A stretch of 64,000 nt of DNA, from NCBI GenBank assembly GCA_900316515.1, contig ONDE01000004.1, positions 57,667 through 121,666 on the forward strand, read 5' to 3'. The DNA comes from an uncultured Bacteroidales bacterium. Lineage in GTDB: Bacteria > Bacteroidota > Bacteroidia > Bacteroidales > P3. The notes beneath the pieces were generated by a model. That model saw only the letters and a list, made by a program, of their open reading frames with translations. It was not told where the DNA came from and did no database searches. How positions within the stretch are numbered: the first letter of the stretch is position 1; each line of letters starts with the position of its first letter. The translations under genes were made by a program, and so were the position numbers. Positions 16,765-26,280 of the stretch are shown in pieces.

Positions 16765-19314
16765 ATGGTTTCTGAGAACGAAAAAATCACACGTGTGGAT
16801 ATAGAGCAGACAATGAAGACTGCCTATATCGACTATGCCATGTCCGTTATCGTTGCACGAGCCCTGCCGGATGTGCGCGACGGCTTCAAACCGGTGCACC
16901 GCCGCATTCTCTACTCGATGAACGAGAACGGCATCCTCTACAACACCCCTACAAAGAAATCGGCCCGTATCGTTGGCGACGTGATGGGTAAATACCATCC
17001 TCATGGCGACAGCTCCATATATGGCGCTCTTGTGCGTCTGGCTCAGGATTGGAGCATGCGCTACACGCTGGTTGACGGTCAGGGTAACTTCGGCTCTATT
17101 GACGGCGATTCACCGGCTGCAATGCGTTACACCGAGGCTCGTCTGAAGCAGATAAGCAACGAGCTCGTGGCCGACATTGACAAGGATACCGTAGATATGG
17201 TTCCCACCTACGACAACGAAGGCCAGGAGCCTAGCGTTCTGCCAGCAAAGATTCCCAATCTGCTTATCAACGGTTCGAACGGTATTGCTGTGGGTATGGC
17301 TACCAATATGCCAACGCACAACTTGCGTGAAGTGCTGGACGGCTGCATGGCTTACATCGACAATCTCGATATCAGCATTGAGGAGCTTATGCAGTATATC
17401 AAGGCTCCCGACTTCCCGCTAGGTGGCATTATCTACGGTTACAATGGCGTGAAAGAGGCCTATACCACCGGCCGTGGCAGTATCATACTGCGTGCCGACA
17501 CCGCCATTGAAGAAGATGCAAAGGGTCATAACGTTATTGTCGCCACCACTATCCCCTATGGTGTGAACAAGAGCGAGATGATCAAGAAGACGGCCGACAT
17601 GGTAAAGGCTGGCAAGATTGAAGGCATCCTCGACATCCGCGACGAGAGTGATAAGGACGGTATCCGTGTGGTATATGTGCTCAGGAACGATGTGGTGCCA
17701 AACGTTATACTGAACAAGTTGTTCCAGATGACAGAACTGCAAAGCAGTTTTGCAGTGAACAACATCGCCTTGGTGCACGGTCGTCCGCAGCTGCTAAACC
17801 TCAAAGAGCTCATCAAATACTTCGTGGAGCACCGTGAGGAGGTTGTGACCCGCCGTACCCAGTTCGAGATGGCCGAGGCTGAGAAACGCGCCCATATCTT
17901 GGCAGGTCTGCTCCGTGCCATCGACATCATTGACGAGATTGTAGCCCTCATCAAGGCCAGTAAGACACCAGACGAGGCCCGCCAGGGTTTGATGGATCAG
18001 TATGGCTTCACAGACCCGCAGGCTCGCGCTATCGCCGATATGCGACTCATACAGCTTACCGGTCTGCAGCACCAGAAATTGCAGGATGAGTACGACGAGA
18101 AGATGCGCTTCATTGAGCGCTGCAAAGAGATTCTCGGTGACCACAACGTGTTGATGCAGGTTATCAAAGGCGAGTTGGCCGAGATTAGGGAGAAATACGG
18201 TGATGACCGCCGCACCACCATAAAGTACGACGCTGCCAACTTCCGTATCGAAGACACCATACCCGATGAGCAGGTGGTCATCACCATCTCGCACAAGGGA
18301 TATATCAAGCGCACGCCTCTCACCGAATACCGCACGCAGAGCCGTGGTGGCGTGGGCGCCAAGGGCAGCGCTGTTCGTTCGGAGGACTTTGTGGAACACA
18401 TCTTCACCTGCACAAACCACAACTACCTGCTGTTCTTCACCGAGAAGGGCCGCTGCTACTGGATGCGTGCCTTTGAGGTGCCGGAAGGTGAGAGAAACAC
18501 CAAGGGCCGTCCGATATTGAACTGCATCAACATTGAGCCCGACGACAAGGTGAAAGCCTATGTCAACGTGGAGACCTTGAGCGACAGCGAGTATGTGGGC
18601 AACCACTACATCGTGATGTGCACCAAGAACGGCATAGTGAAGAAGACCACCCTGGAGGCCTACTCGCGTCCGCGTACCAATGGCATCATTGCCATAGGCA
18701 TCCGTGAAGGCGACGAATTGTTGACGGCTTGCCTCACCGACGGCGAGAGCTACATGCTTATAGCCTCGAAGAAGGGCAAGGTGATGATTTGCCCCGAGAA
18801 GGAGTTCCGTGCCATGGGTCGCGGTGCAAGCGGTGTGAAAGGTATGGACCTCGATGGCGAAGACGATGCAGCTATCGACATGCTCTGCCTGCCCTCGGAG
18901 AACGAGAACCTGCTTGTGGTAAGCGAGCATGGTTATGGCAAGCGTTCGGAGCTGAAGGAATATCGTGCCACTGTGCACCGCGGTGGCAAGGGTGTGAAGG
19001 CCATGCAGATTACCGAGAAGACTGGTCCGCTGGTTGCTGTGACCAATGTTACCGACGACCACGACCTGATGATTATCAACCGTTCGGGTATCACCATCCG
19101 CATGAAAGTTGCCGACCTGCGAGTGCTGGGTCGTGCCACACAGGGCGTGAAACTGATCGATCTTCGTGGCAAAGACTACATCGCCTCTATCACCAAGGTG
19201 CCCACCGAGGAAGAGGACGAGACTGCTACGGAAACAGTAATGCAGGAAGGAGAAAATGTTGTGCCAGAAAGCAATAATTTGCCAGATGAAGGTACTAATA
19301 CAAGTGAAAGTTGA
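16765..19314 (+). CDS. gyrA: DNA gyrase subunit A
   Basis: This 849-aa subunit cuts and rejoins DNA to introduce negative supercoils. The active-site tyrosine is Y122 in [10 protein letters not shown]. The quinolone region reads [14 protein letters not shown]: serine is kept at the first resistance position, and glycine is found where E. coli has D87, a difference I take as lineage variation. The C-terminal beta-pinwheel repeats carry the GyrA-box-like [10 protein letters not shown] near residue 527, which separates GyrA from ParC. The final 35 residues are acidic. Its stop is followed within a few bases by AAAGTTG-type heptamers. Confidence 0.96.
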   Translation: MVSENEKITRVDIEQTMKTAYIDYAMSVIVARALPDVRDGFKPVHRRILYSMNENGILYNTPTKKSARIVGDVMGKYHPHGDSSIYGALVRLAQDWSMRYTLVDGQGNFGSIDGDSPAAMRYTEARLKQISNELVADIDKDTVDMVPTYDNEGQEPSVLPAKIPNLLINGSNGIAVGMATNMPTHNLREVLDGCMAYIDNLDISIEELMQYIKAPDFPLGGIIYGYNGVKEAYTTGRGSIILRADTAIEEDAKGHNVIVATTIPYGVNKSEMIKKTADMVKAGKIEGILDIRDESDKDGIRVVYVLRNDVVPNVILNKLFQMTELQSSFAVNNIALVHGRPQLLNLKELIKYFVEHREEVVTRRTQFEMAEAEKRAHILAGLLRAIDIIDEIVALIKASKTPDEARQGLMDQYGFTDPQARAIADMRLIQLTGLQHQKLQDEYDEKMRFIERCKEILGDHNVLMQVIKGELAEIREKYGDDRRTTIKYDAANFRIEDTIPDEQVVITISHKGYIKRTPLTEYRTQSRGGVGAKGSAVRSEDFVEHIFTCTNHNYLLFFTEKGRCYWMRAFEVPEGERNTKGRPILNCINIEPDDKVKAYVNVETLSDSEYVGNHYIVMCTKNGIVKKTTLEAYSRPRTNGIIAIGIREGDELLTACLTDGESYMLIASKKGKVMICPEKEFRAMGRGASGVKGMDLDGEDDAAIDMLCLPSENENLLVVSEHGYGKRSELKEYRATVHRGGKGVKAMQITEKTGPLVAVTNVTDDHDLMIINRSGITIRMKVADLRVLGRATQGVKLIDLRGKDYIASITKVPTEEEDETATETVMQEGENVVPESNNLPDEGTNTSES

Positions 19315-19350
19315 TAATTGAAAGATCAAGGTTCAAAGTTCAAACGACAA
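19309..19350. repeat. Heptamer-type spacer after gyrA
   Basis: Degenerate 7-nt units (AAAGTTG, ATAATTG, AAAGATC, AAGGTTC, AAAGTTC) overlap the gyrA stop codon and fill the start of the spacer before the TPR gene. Confidence 0.55.
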
Positions 19351-19384
19351 TAAAAAAGAAAAACTAACCTAAAACAATAAAACA

Positions 19385-20614
19385 ATGAAACTTAAGAAGT
19401 TTAGCATGATTGTGGTTCTCACGGCTCTGTCGCTCGGCGCCGCCGCCCAGTCGACGAATGTTCAGAGCGCCATACAGGACCTGAAGAAGAACTACCTGAA
19501 ACGCGCCAAAGCAGAGATCGACCTTGCCTGCGAGCATGAGAAGACCAAGGACGATGCCAAGACATGGTGCTACAAGGGCCTTATCTATAGCCGTATCGGC
19601 GGTGAGGCTACGAACCCCAAGTCGAAGTTCAAAGACCTGGCTCCCAACTGGGCCGAGGAGGCCTACCAGGCTGCCCTGGAATGCAAGCGCCTCGACACCA
19701 AGAACGAGTATGCCGAAGAGAACAACTCGGTATTCCGTTTCGTTGGTAACGAGTATTACAGCCGTTCGACCGAGAGCTACAATGCTCAGAAATATCAGGA
19801 AGCCCAGCAGTATGCCGACAAGGCCATTGAGATGTTCAACAATTCGGGCGATTCGAAGTTCGCCGGCGAGAGTATGTACATTGCCGGTATCAGCGCCAAG
19901 GCTTTGAAGGACAATGATGCTGTGAAGAAATACTTCAACATGCTTGTCCGCAAGCGCACCGACAAGAGCCTCGTGTACCGCACCCTGTTCACCATATTCA
20001 AAGATGAAGGTAACAAGGATGGCGCCATGAAGGTTGCCACGAACTACATGAAGAACCAGAAGGACGATTACAATGCCTATCTGCTCATGGCAGAAGGTTA
20101 CTTGTTGAACGAGAACCTTGAGAAGGGTAAGGAGATGCTTGAAGCTGCCCTTGACAAGACCAAGAACGATGCAACCCTCTATCCCCAGCTGCTTTGCCAG
20201 GTGGCCGCCATTCTCGAGCTTACACAGGACTACGATGGTGCCGAAACAAAGTATCGCGAGTCGATGACCCTCAACCCCAATCAGTTCGAGGCCAACTTCG
20301 GCATGGGTAAGATGATCTTCAACCGTGGTGTCGACAAGTTGGATGCCGCCAACGCTGTACCTCCCGAGGATGAGACCGGTCTCTATGACAAACTGCTTGG
20401 CGAGAGCAACACCTTCTTCCGCCAGTCGATACAGTATTTCAATGCCGCTGTGGCTTTCATCGATGCCATGCCTGAAGGCGATGCCAAGCACATGCAGCGT
20501 GCTAACCTCTTCAACTGCCTCTCGGCATTGAAGACTGTGTACGCCCGCTTGGAGATGTACGATGAGTTGAAGACCGTTAACGCCCGTATGGACAGCATCC
20601 AGAAGGAACAGTAA
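19385..20614 (+). CDS. Secreted TPR-repeat protein, 409 aa
   Basis: A clear signal peptide (MKLKKFSMIVVLTALSLGAAAQ) is cleaved after Ala-Ala-Gln-type residues, so the protein is periplasmic or secreted. The rest is helical with TPR-like 34-residue periodicity: KTWCYKGLIYSRIG near 59-72, WAEEAYQAALECKRL near 90, EAQQYADKAIEMFN near 139, and later KGKEMLEAALDKTK and GAETKYRESMTLNPNQ. Such proteins are common in Bacteroidetes envelopes as scaffolds; no specific partner can be named. It follows gyrA by 70 bp and ends with a strong intrinsic terminator, so it may be expressed with gyrA or from an unseen promoter. Confidence 0.85.
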   Translation: MKLKKFSMIVVLTALSLGAAAQSTNVQSAIQDLKKNYLKRAKAEIDLACEHEKTKDDAKTWCYKGLIYSRIGGEATNPKSKFKDLAPNWAEEAYQAALECKRLDTKNEYAEENNSVFRFVGNEYYSRSTESYNAQKYQEAQQYADKAIEMFNNSGDSKFAGESMYIAGISAKALKDNDAVKKYFNMLVRKRTDKSLVYRTLFTIFKDEGNKDGAMKVATNYMKNQKDDYNAYLLMAEGYLLNENLEKGKEMLEAALDKTKNDATLYPQLLCQVAAILELTQDYDGAETKYRESMTLNPNQFEANFGMGKMIFNRGVDKLDAANAVPPEDETGLYDKLLGESNTFFRQSIQYFNAAVAFIDAMPEGDAKHMQRANLFNCLSALKTVYARLEMYDELKTVNARMDSIQKEQ

Positions 20615-20649
20615 AAAGTCATTGAACTTAATTATTTGGTAAAACTAAA

Positions 20650-20689
20650 AACAATAGCCGTGGGTGATTCCGCGGCTATTGTTTTTTTG
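20650..20689 (+). terminator. Intrinsic terminator after the TPR gene
   Basis: AACAATAGCCG pairs perfectly with CGGCTATTGTT over 11 bp, followed by a T run. Confidence 0.9.
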
Positions 20690-20766
20690 TGCTGCTCATG
20701 CGGGACTATCCTGACGATTTATTATGTTTAATACAATAAAATAGAATAAAGTGTGTTATTAGAAGC

Positions 20767-23214
20767 GTGAAACGAGTATTCGCCATACTTGCGATGCTGC
20801 TTGTTACCGCCTCTGTCGTGGGACAGGGGGTGGTTAGCGGTATTGTGCGCGACGGCGCCAGCGGGGCGAAGTTGGAGTTCGTCAATGTCGGTGTGCTCGG
20901 CAGCCGCAAAGGAACTGTCACCGACGGTGCCGGCAAGTACAGCCTCAAGATATCGAAAGAGGATAGTGTAACGCTGCGTTTTTCTTTCACTGGATATGAA
21001 TCGCAGGAGCGCAGAGTGAAGGTGGCGAAAGGAGAGACGGTAAAGCTGGATGTAAACCTGAAGGTTGTTGCCAAGCGGCTTGACGTTGTCGAGGTGAGCG
21101 AAGAGAAGACCCGACAGAGTACCTTCACGAACATCGACGTGCAGAAACTGGAAGATGCCGTCGGCCCCACAGGGGGTGTGGAAGGAGTGCTGAAGACCTT
21201 GCCGGATGTGAACTCGAACAATGAGCTGAGCAGCCAGTACTCGGTGCGTGGCGGCTCGTTCGATGAGAATCTTGTTTATATCAACGGTGTTGAAATATTC
21301 CGTCCGATGCTGATACGCAGCGGACAGCAAGAGGGTATGAGTATTATAAACCCAGATTTGGTGGATTACATACTTTTCTCGCCAGGCGGTTTCGATGCCT
21401 CGTATGGTGACAAGATGTCGTCGGTGCTGGACATCACCTACAGTCGTCCGCAGGAATTCAAGGGCAAGATTAGCGGAAGTCTGCTGGGCGCCGAGGCATC
21501 GGTGCAGGGCAGGGCAGGGGAGCGGTGGAGCTACGCAGCAGCCCTTCGACAGCATAGCAACCAATATGTCCTAGGCTCGCTCGACACCAAAGGCAGTTAC
21601 TCCACCAGCTATACCGACCTCCAGGCAGTGGTCGGATATAAGGCCAACGAAAAACTGGATATTGGAGCGTTGGCTATATGGACACGTAACGTATATGGTT
21701 TGGTGCCCGACAGCCAGACGACGGCTTTCAACCAGCGCTCTACGGGTATAGACATATATTTCGACGGTGCGGAAGAAGACCGTTACAACACCTTGCTAGG
21801 TGCGCTAACCTTCGACTACCGCCCCAATGATTTGTGGCGTCTGACGGGCAACCTCTCGGCACAGCATATCGCCGAGAGCGAACGATACGACATACAGAGC
21901 CAGTACTGGTTGTACCAGATAGGCATGGGCGAGGTGGTAGGCGAAACCGAGCGCTTCGACCTCGGCGTAGGAACTTTCCTCGAGCATGCCCGTAACCGGC
22001 TGGCGACAAACATCTATTCTTTCGACCTCAAGGCATCGCGTGATGCCCTTCTAGGCCGCTGGCAGATTGGTCTTAAGGCCCAAAGCGAGCAGGTGAATGA
22101 CCGTTTGAGAGAGTGGCGTTGGGTTGACTCGGCCGGATATGCGATGCCATCGATATTGCCGACACCGGGCGACAGCACCAACATGCCTCTAAGCCCTATA
22201 CTGCAGCAGTATGCCAATTCGTCTGGCAGTCTTATGACAGAGCGCCTGTCGGCGTTTGTGCAGCGGGAGCTGAACTTTGTGACACGGCGCAGTGCTGAGA
22301 TAAAGCTTGTGGCAGGTATACGTGGTGGTTTGTACAACAGTCTGATGGAGTGGTACGATGAACGGCAGTGGACTGGAGTGCGAGGTGTGGCAAGTCCGCG
22401 TCTGAGCGCCAGCTACAAGCCGCGCTGGGAGCGCGACCTGCTGTTCCGCATTGCTACGGGTATCTACCAGCAGGCACCATTCTACCGCGAATACCGTCGC
22501 ACCGATGGCACTCTGGATATAGATGTGATGCCGCAGACCTCATATCAGGTGATGGGTACAGCCGACTGGAACCTGCACCTTTGGGAGCGTCCCTTCAAGA
22601 TTACTGCCGACGTATACTACAAATATATCACAGGCTTGGTGCCCTATACGGTCGACAACTTGCGCATCAGCTACCATCCCGACGAGGAGGCTGTGGCATA
22701 CGCCGCCGGCGTCAGCCTTAGAATAAACGGCGAGTTTGTCGAGGGGCTTGAGTCGTGGGCCAGCGTCTCGCTGATGCGTACCCAGGAGGACATCAAAGGC
22801 GATGAGTTTGGCTGGCTGGACCGTCCCACCGACCAGCGATTCTCCTTCAAGACATTCCTGCAGGACTATATCCCCGGCATGCCGTGGTGGAGAATGAGTA
22901 TGAGCCTGATTTACGCCACTGGTATGCCAATTACGGCACCCTATGGCAGACAAGACCCGCCTCTGCGACTGCCATCATATCTGCGTGTCGATTGGGGCAA
23001 CACTGTCCAGTTGTCGCGCTTCGAAAAGCTGAAAAACCTGAAAATATTCCGTTATGTCGACGACATACAGGTGGGGGTGGAGGTGTTCAACCTTTTCGAC
23101 CGAAAGAACGTGATATCCTATCTTTGGGTCACCGACCACAACGACATACCGTACCGTGTGCCGAACTACTTGACGGCACGGCAGCTGAATGTTAGACTGA
23201 CTATTCTTTTCTGA
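20767..23214 (+). CDS. TonB-dependent receptor with carboxypeptidase-regulatory-like domain
   Basis: This 815-aa outer-membrane protein begins with a signal peptide (FAILAMLLVTASVVGQ), then a CarboxypepD_reg-like beta-sandwich (VVSGIVRDGASGAKLEFVNV, residues about 22-105), a plug domain (GVLKTLPDVNSNNE...YSVRGGSFDENLVYINGV, about 135-185) and a beta-barrel to the end, with the terminal strand LNVRLTILF. Members import large nutrients with energy from TonB. No SusD partner is next to it, so a glycan-importing Sus pair is unlikely. The start is GTG at 20767, which keeps the signal peptide complete. Its stop overlaps the start of the M16-like gene by one base, implying translational coupling. 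Confidence 0.9.
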   Translation: MKRVFAILAMLLVTASVVGQGVVSGIVRDGASGAKLEFVNVGVLGSRKGTVTDGAGKYSLKISKEDSVTLRFSFTGYESQERRVKVAKGETVKLDVNLKVVAKRLDVVEVSEEKTRQSTFTNIDVQKLEDAVGPTGGVEGVLKTLPDVNSNNELSSQYSVRGGSFDENLVYINGVEIFRPMLIRSGQQEGMSIINPDLVDYILFSPGGFDASYGDKMSSVLDITYSRPQEFKGKISGSLLGAEASVQGRAGERWSYAAALRQHSNQYVLGSLDTKGSYSTSYTDLQAVVGYKANEKLDIGALAIWTRNVYGLVPDSQTTAFNQRSTGIDIYFDGAEEDRYNTLLGALTFDYRPNDLWRLTGNLSAQHIAESERYDIQSQYWLYQIGMGEVVGETERFDLGVGTFLEHARNRLATNIYSFDLKASRDALLGRWQIGLKAQSEQVNDRLREWRWVDSAGYAMPSILPTPGDSTNMPLSPILQQYANSSGSLMTERLSAFVQRELNFVTRRSAEIKLVAGIRGGLYNSLMEWYDERQWTGVRGVASPRLSASYKPRWERDLLFRIATGIYQQAPFYREYRRTDGTLDIDVMPQTSYQVMGTADWNLHLWERPFKITADVYYKYITGLVPYTVDNLRISYHPDEEAVAYAAGVSLRINGEFVEGLESWASVSLMRTQEDIKGDEFGWLDRPTDQRFSFKTFLQDYIPGMPWWRMSMSLIYATGMPITAPYGRQDPPLRLPSYLRVDWGNTVQLSRFEKLKNLKIFRYVDDIQVGVEVFNLFDRKNVISYLWVTDHNDIPYRVPNYLTARQLNVRLTILF

Positions 23215-24452
23215 TGATAAACCTTCCTGCTACAGATACCCTTGTTCCGCGCGAGGTTCCACTCGGCAATGGTCGTATGCTTCATGTCTTCAATAGCAGT
23301 ACCGACCTGGTGAAGATAGACTTCCTATATGAAGCAGGTTCAATATACCAGCCTCAGTTGCTCTGTGCCGCCGCTGCCAACAAACTGATGACAGTCGCCA
23401 CCGATAATATGAAGGCTTCCGAGTTGTCGGAGTTCATGGACTTTCGCGGAGTGATACTTGAGCCTAACAATACTTTGACTCAAAGTAGCCTTACAGTGTA
23501 TATGCTGCGCCGTTATGCCGACGAGGTGTTACCTGTTGTGGCAGAAGTATTGCAACGGCCTGCATTCGATGCCGACGACTTCCGTCTATGGCAAGCCAAC
23601 CGCCGTCAGGAGTTGGCCACATCGATGCAGCGCACGCCCGACATGGCACGGCGACTGTTCTACCAGAGCCTCTTCGGACCTAAGCATCCTTTGGGGTGGC
23701 ATGCCGAGGTGGAGGATGTGGACAGGCTGCAGCTAGATACCTTGAAGGGTTACTTTGCCGAACGCTATTGCGGTGGCCCGTGTGACATAGTTGCTGCGGG
23801 GCATGTGGACGATGCCCTTTGCGAACTGATAGGCCGTCATTTCGTTAATATGAGCTGCCCCGAGGCTCGTGGGCTTGAGACAACGGAGGTCTTAAAAGGG
23901 GGACGCAACAGCTTGAAAATGGAAAACGCTGTGCAGACTTCGCTCCGTATAGGACGACTTATGCCACTGCGTTGGGATAGCGCCGAATATGCACGCCTGA
24001 TGTTGCTTGTTACCGCCCTCGGCGGTTATTTTGGCTCGCGCTTGATGATGAACCTGCGCGAGGACAAAGGATATACCTACGGCTCCTATGCCCGCACGCA
24101 AATATATCGTGGTGCCATAGTGTTCTACATCACCGCTGATGTTGCTGCCGGCACCGCCGATGCTGCTGTCGGTGAGGTTATGCGTGAGTTGAACCGATTG
24201 TCGAACGAACCGCTTGAGGACGAAGAATTGCAGTTGGTTAAGACAGTGTTGGTGGGCGACTTTCTGCGTTCGGTCGACGGTGTGTTTGAAATCTCTTCAC
24301 GCTACTGCGACATGCTCGGCACCAGCATCAATGAGCGTTTCACCGACAATCTCCGCGCCGCCATAAACGAGACAACCGCCGTGCAACTGCAGGAGCTGGC
24401 ACAGCGGTTGTTGAACAGCGAGGCGATGACTGTCTGTCTCGCCGGAGTTTAG
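23214..24452 (+). CDS. M16 peptidase-like protein lacking the zinc motif
   Basis: This 412-aa protein has the two-half clam fold of the insulinase/M16 family: an N-terminal module (residues 1-190) and a C-terminal one with the conserved GSRLMMNLREDKGYTYG near 263-279. In active members an HxxEH sequence follows the first conserved beta-hairpin. Here that place reads LLCAAAANKLMTVATDN (about 44-60), with no histidine or glutamate pair. The protein is therefore probably the non-catalytic partner of an M16 heterodimer or a binding protein. No signal peptide is visible. It overlaps the receptor stop codon by one base, so it may act on material imported by that receptor; this is inference. The 3' end overlaps the convergent gene by 4 bp. 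Confidence 0.85.
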   Translation: MINLPATDTLVPREVPLGNGRMLHVFNSSTDLVKIDFLYEAGSIYQPQLLCAAAANKLMTVATDNMKASELSEFMDFRGVILEPNNTLTQSSLTVYMLRRYADEVLPVVAEVLQRPAFDADDFRLWQANRRQELATSMQRTPDMARRLFYQSLFGPKHPLGWHAEVEDVDRLQLDTLKGYFAERYCGGPCDIVAAGHVDDALCELIGRHFVNMSCPEARGLETTEVLKGGRNSLKMENAVQTSLRIGRLMPLRWDSAEYARLMLLVTALGGYFGSRLMMNLREDKGYTYGSYARTQIYRGAIVFYITADVAAGTADAAVGEVMRELNRLSNEPLEDEELQLVKTVLVGDFLRSVDGVFEISSRYCDMLGTSINERFTDNLRAAINETTAVQLQELAQRLLNSEAMTVCLAGV

Positions 24453-24838
24453 TTCTGCTGACGTTTCTTTTTCTCGCGATCCACAAAACGCACCAAGGCC
24501 ACTGTCTCGAAGACCAGATATGCGACATAGCCTATGCAGAAGGCTATGAGGAATCGGCGTCCCTGTCCGGGGGTGGTAATGAGGAACGTGGCGAGCACTA
24601 TCAGGTGAATGAAGAGCACGCCGATGGTGGTGCCGAGGAATATCTGCACGAAAGTCTTCGGCGAGCGCGACATGCCGCGTACTACCAGAATGTGCTGCAC
24701 GAGTGTCAGCACGGCGAAGTAGAGTACTAGAAGGGGCATGGCGACGATGAACACCTCGGGTGCGGCCCACATGACGATGAAGGCAGCAAGGACCAAGACG
24801 ATGCTCATCACAAGGAGCGATAAGAGATAGCGACGCAT
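24449..24838 (-). CDS. Small integral membrane protein, 129 aa
   Basis: Four hydrophobic segments are visible, at about 5-25, 30-52, 67-90 and 97-115, followed by a basic tail (REKKKRQQN) that should be cytoplasmic. The architecture resembles ATP synthase subunit I-like or other small four-helix membrane proteins, but I see no diagnostic motif and do not name it. It is 1 bp downstream of pyrI on the same strand, so it is probably translated as the third gene of a pyrB-pyrI transcript. The last codons overlap the 3' end of the convergent M16-like gene. Confidence 0.75.
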   Translation of the reverse strand: MRRYLLSLLVMSIVLVLAAFIVMWAAPEVFIVAMPLLVLYFAVLTLVQHILVVRGMSRSPKTFVQIFLGTTIGVLFIHLIVLATFLITTPGQGRRFLIAFCIGYVAYLVFETVALVRFVDREKKKRQQN

Positions 24839-24839
24839 A

Positions 24840-25301
24840 CTATTCGGTGAACTTCATGGTCTCCTTGGTGGTGAACTTCTCGCAGTAGTGGCAGCGGAGC
24901 TTGAGGTTCTCCTTGTCGACGATGTCGAACTTGGTGGGAACCACCTCGGCATTGGTGATGCACTTGGGGTTGGCGCAACGCACGAAGTTCTCGATGTGGT
25001 CGGGAATTTCGGCTTTGAACTTCTTCACCACCTTGTAGTCCTCGATGTCGATGATGGAGGCGAAAGGAGCCACGAGGGCTATCTTGCTGACCTCCTCGAC
25101 CGAGAAGTGTTTGTTCTTGATCTTGACGATGCCTTTCTTGCCGAGCTTGTTGCTGGAGAGGTAGTTGCCGATAAGTACTTCGTCTTTGTATTTCTCGAGG
25201 CCGAGGATGCGGATTACCTGGTATACGCTTTCGGTGGGGATATGGTCGATGACGGTGCCGTTCTCGATGGCGGAGACCACCATTTCTTTCTTGTTTTCCA
25301 T
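24840..25301 (-). CDS. pyrI: Aspartate carbamoyltransferase regulatory chain
   Basis: This 153-aa chain binds nucleotides and controls the catalytic PyrB trimer. The N-terminal allosteric domain is followed by the zinc domain with C109, C114, C137 and C140 (RCANPKC and LRCHYC), which contacts PyrB. Length is normal. It follows pyrB after 45 bp on the same strand, the usual order. The spacer holds a duplicated TTAACCTTTRAACATTA unit (about 25313-25347). Confidence 0.96.
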   Translation of the reverse strand: MENKKEMVVSAIENGTVIDHIPTESVYQVIRILGLEKYKDEVLIGNYLSSNKLGKKGIVKIKNKHFSVEEVSKIALVAPFASIIDIEDYKVVKKFKAEIPDHIENFVRCANPKCITNAEVVPTKFDIVDKENLKLRCHYCEKFTTKETMKFTE

Positions 25302-25346
25302 AGTTATTAATTTAACCTTTAAACATTAGACATTAACCTTTGAACA

Positions 25347-26264
25347 TTATCTCACGCCGAGGATGGCGGCCATGAGAGCCTGACGGACATAGACGCCGTT
25401 CTGTGCCTGCTGGAAGTAGTAGGCGTAGGGGGTGCGGTCGACGTCGGTGGTAATCTCGTTGACGCGGGGCAGCGGGTGCAGCACACGCATGGTGGGCTTG
25501 CAGCCCTTGAGCATGTCGGCACTGAGGATGCAGCTGTCTTTCACGCGCTCGTACTCCATGGGGTCTGGGAAACGCTCGCGTTGCACGCGGGTCATATAGA
25601 TAATGTCGGCGGTGGGGATGACATCCTTGAGGTCGGTGTACTGGTAGTACTTGAGGCCGGCGTTCTTGATGCTCATCTTCACGCTGCTGGGGAGTTTCAA
25701 CTCCTGGGGCGACACCAGGTGGAAGGTGGCGTTGAAGTTGCACATGGCCTGTACCAGCGAGTGGACGGTGCGACCGTATTTCAGGTCACCGACGCAGGCT
25801 ATCTGCAGGTTCTCGAGGGTACCTTGGGTCTTGCGGATGCTGTAGAGGTCGAGCATGCACTGTGTGGGGTGCTGGTTGGCGCCGTCGCCGGCGTTGATAA
25901 CGGGCACCGAAGCCACCTCGGAGGCATAGCGCGACGAACCCTCTTTGGGGTTGCGCATCACGATGAGGTCGCTATATGACGATACCATGACGATGGTGTC
26001 GTGGAGCGACTCGCCCTTCTGGACGCTGGTGCCACCCGGATCGGAGAAACCGATGATGCGTGCTCCAAGCTGGTTGGCGGCGCTCTCGAAACTCAACCTT
26101 GTGCGGGTCGAGGGCTCGAAGAACAGGGTTGCGACTACTTTGTCGCTGAGGATTTTCTGTTTCGGATTTTTCTCAAATCCTTCGGCGATGTCCAGCACCT
26201 CGATGTACTCCTCTTTCGAGAAGTCGGTGATGGAGATGAGGTTGCGTCCTTTTAAAGTACTCAT
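25347..26264 (-). CDS. pyrB: Aspartate carbamoyltransferase catalytic chain
   Basis: This 305-aa enzyme joins carbamoyl phosphate and aspartate, the committed step of pyrimidine synthesis. The carbamoyl phosphate site is FFEPSTRTRLSFE (48-60), HPTQ lies near 133 and the aspartate-binding HPLPRVNEI near 265. The presence of PyrI shows the allosteric dodecamer type. It lies downstream of a TPR lipoprotein by 16 bp, which is probably incidental. Carbamoyl phosphate is also used by the carbamate kinase and ornithine carbamoyltransferase genes near 45 kb. Confidence 0.97.
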   Translation of the reverse strand: MSTLKGRNLISITDFSKEEYIEVLDIAEGFEKNPKQKILSDKVVATLFFEPSTRTRLSFESAANQLGARIIGFSDPGGTSVQKGESLHDTIVMVSSYSDLIVMRNPKEGSSRYASEVASVPVINAGDGANQHPTQCMLDLYSIRKTQGTLENLQIACVGDLKYGRTVHSLVQAMCNFNATFHLVSPQELKLPSSVKMSIKNAGLKYYQYTDLKDVIPTADIIYMTRVQRERFPDPMEYERVKDSCILSADMLKGCKPTMRVLHPLPRVNEITTDVDRTPYAYYFQQAQNGVYVRQALMAAILGVR

Positions 26265-26280
26265 GGTATGATGGATTATA

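Noticed and set aside
16765..17200. Possible quinolone-resistance change in GyrA (Gly where E. coli has Asp87)
   Set aside because: Serine is kept at the main resistance position, and the neighbouring residues differ in a way that looks like normal lineage variation.
17794..19329. A 511-aa minus-strand frame opposite gyrA
   Set aside because: The + strand is unmistakably gyrA; the antisense frame is His/Val/Leu-rich in the way expected from complementary codons.
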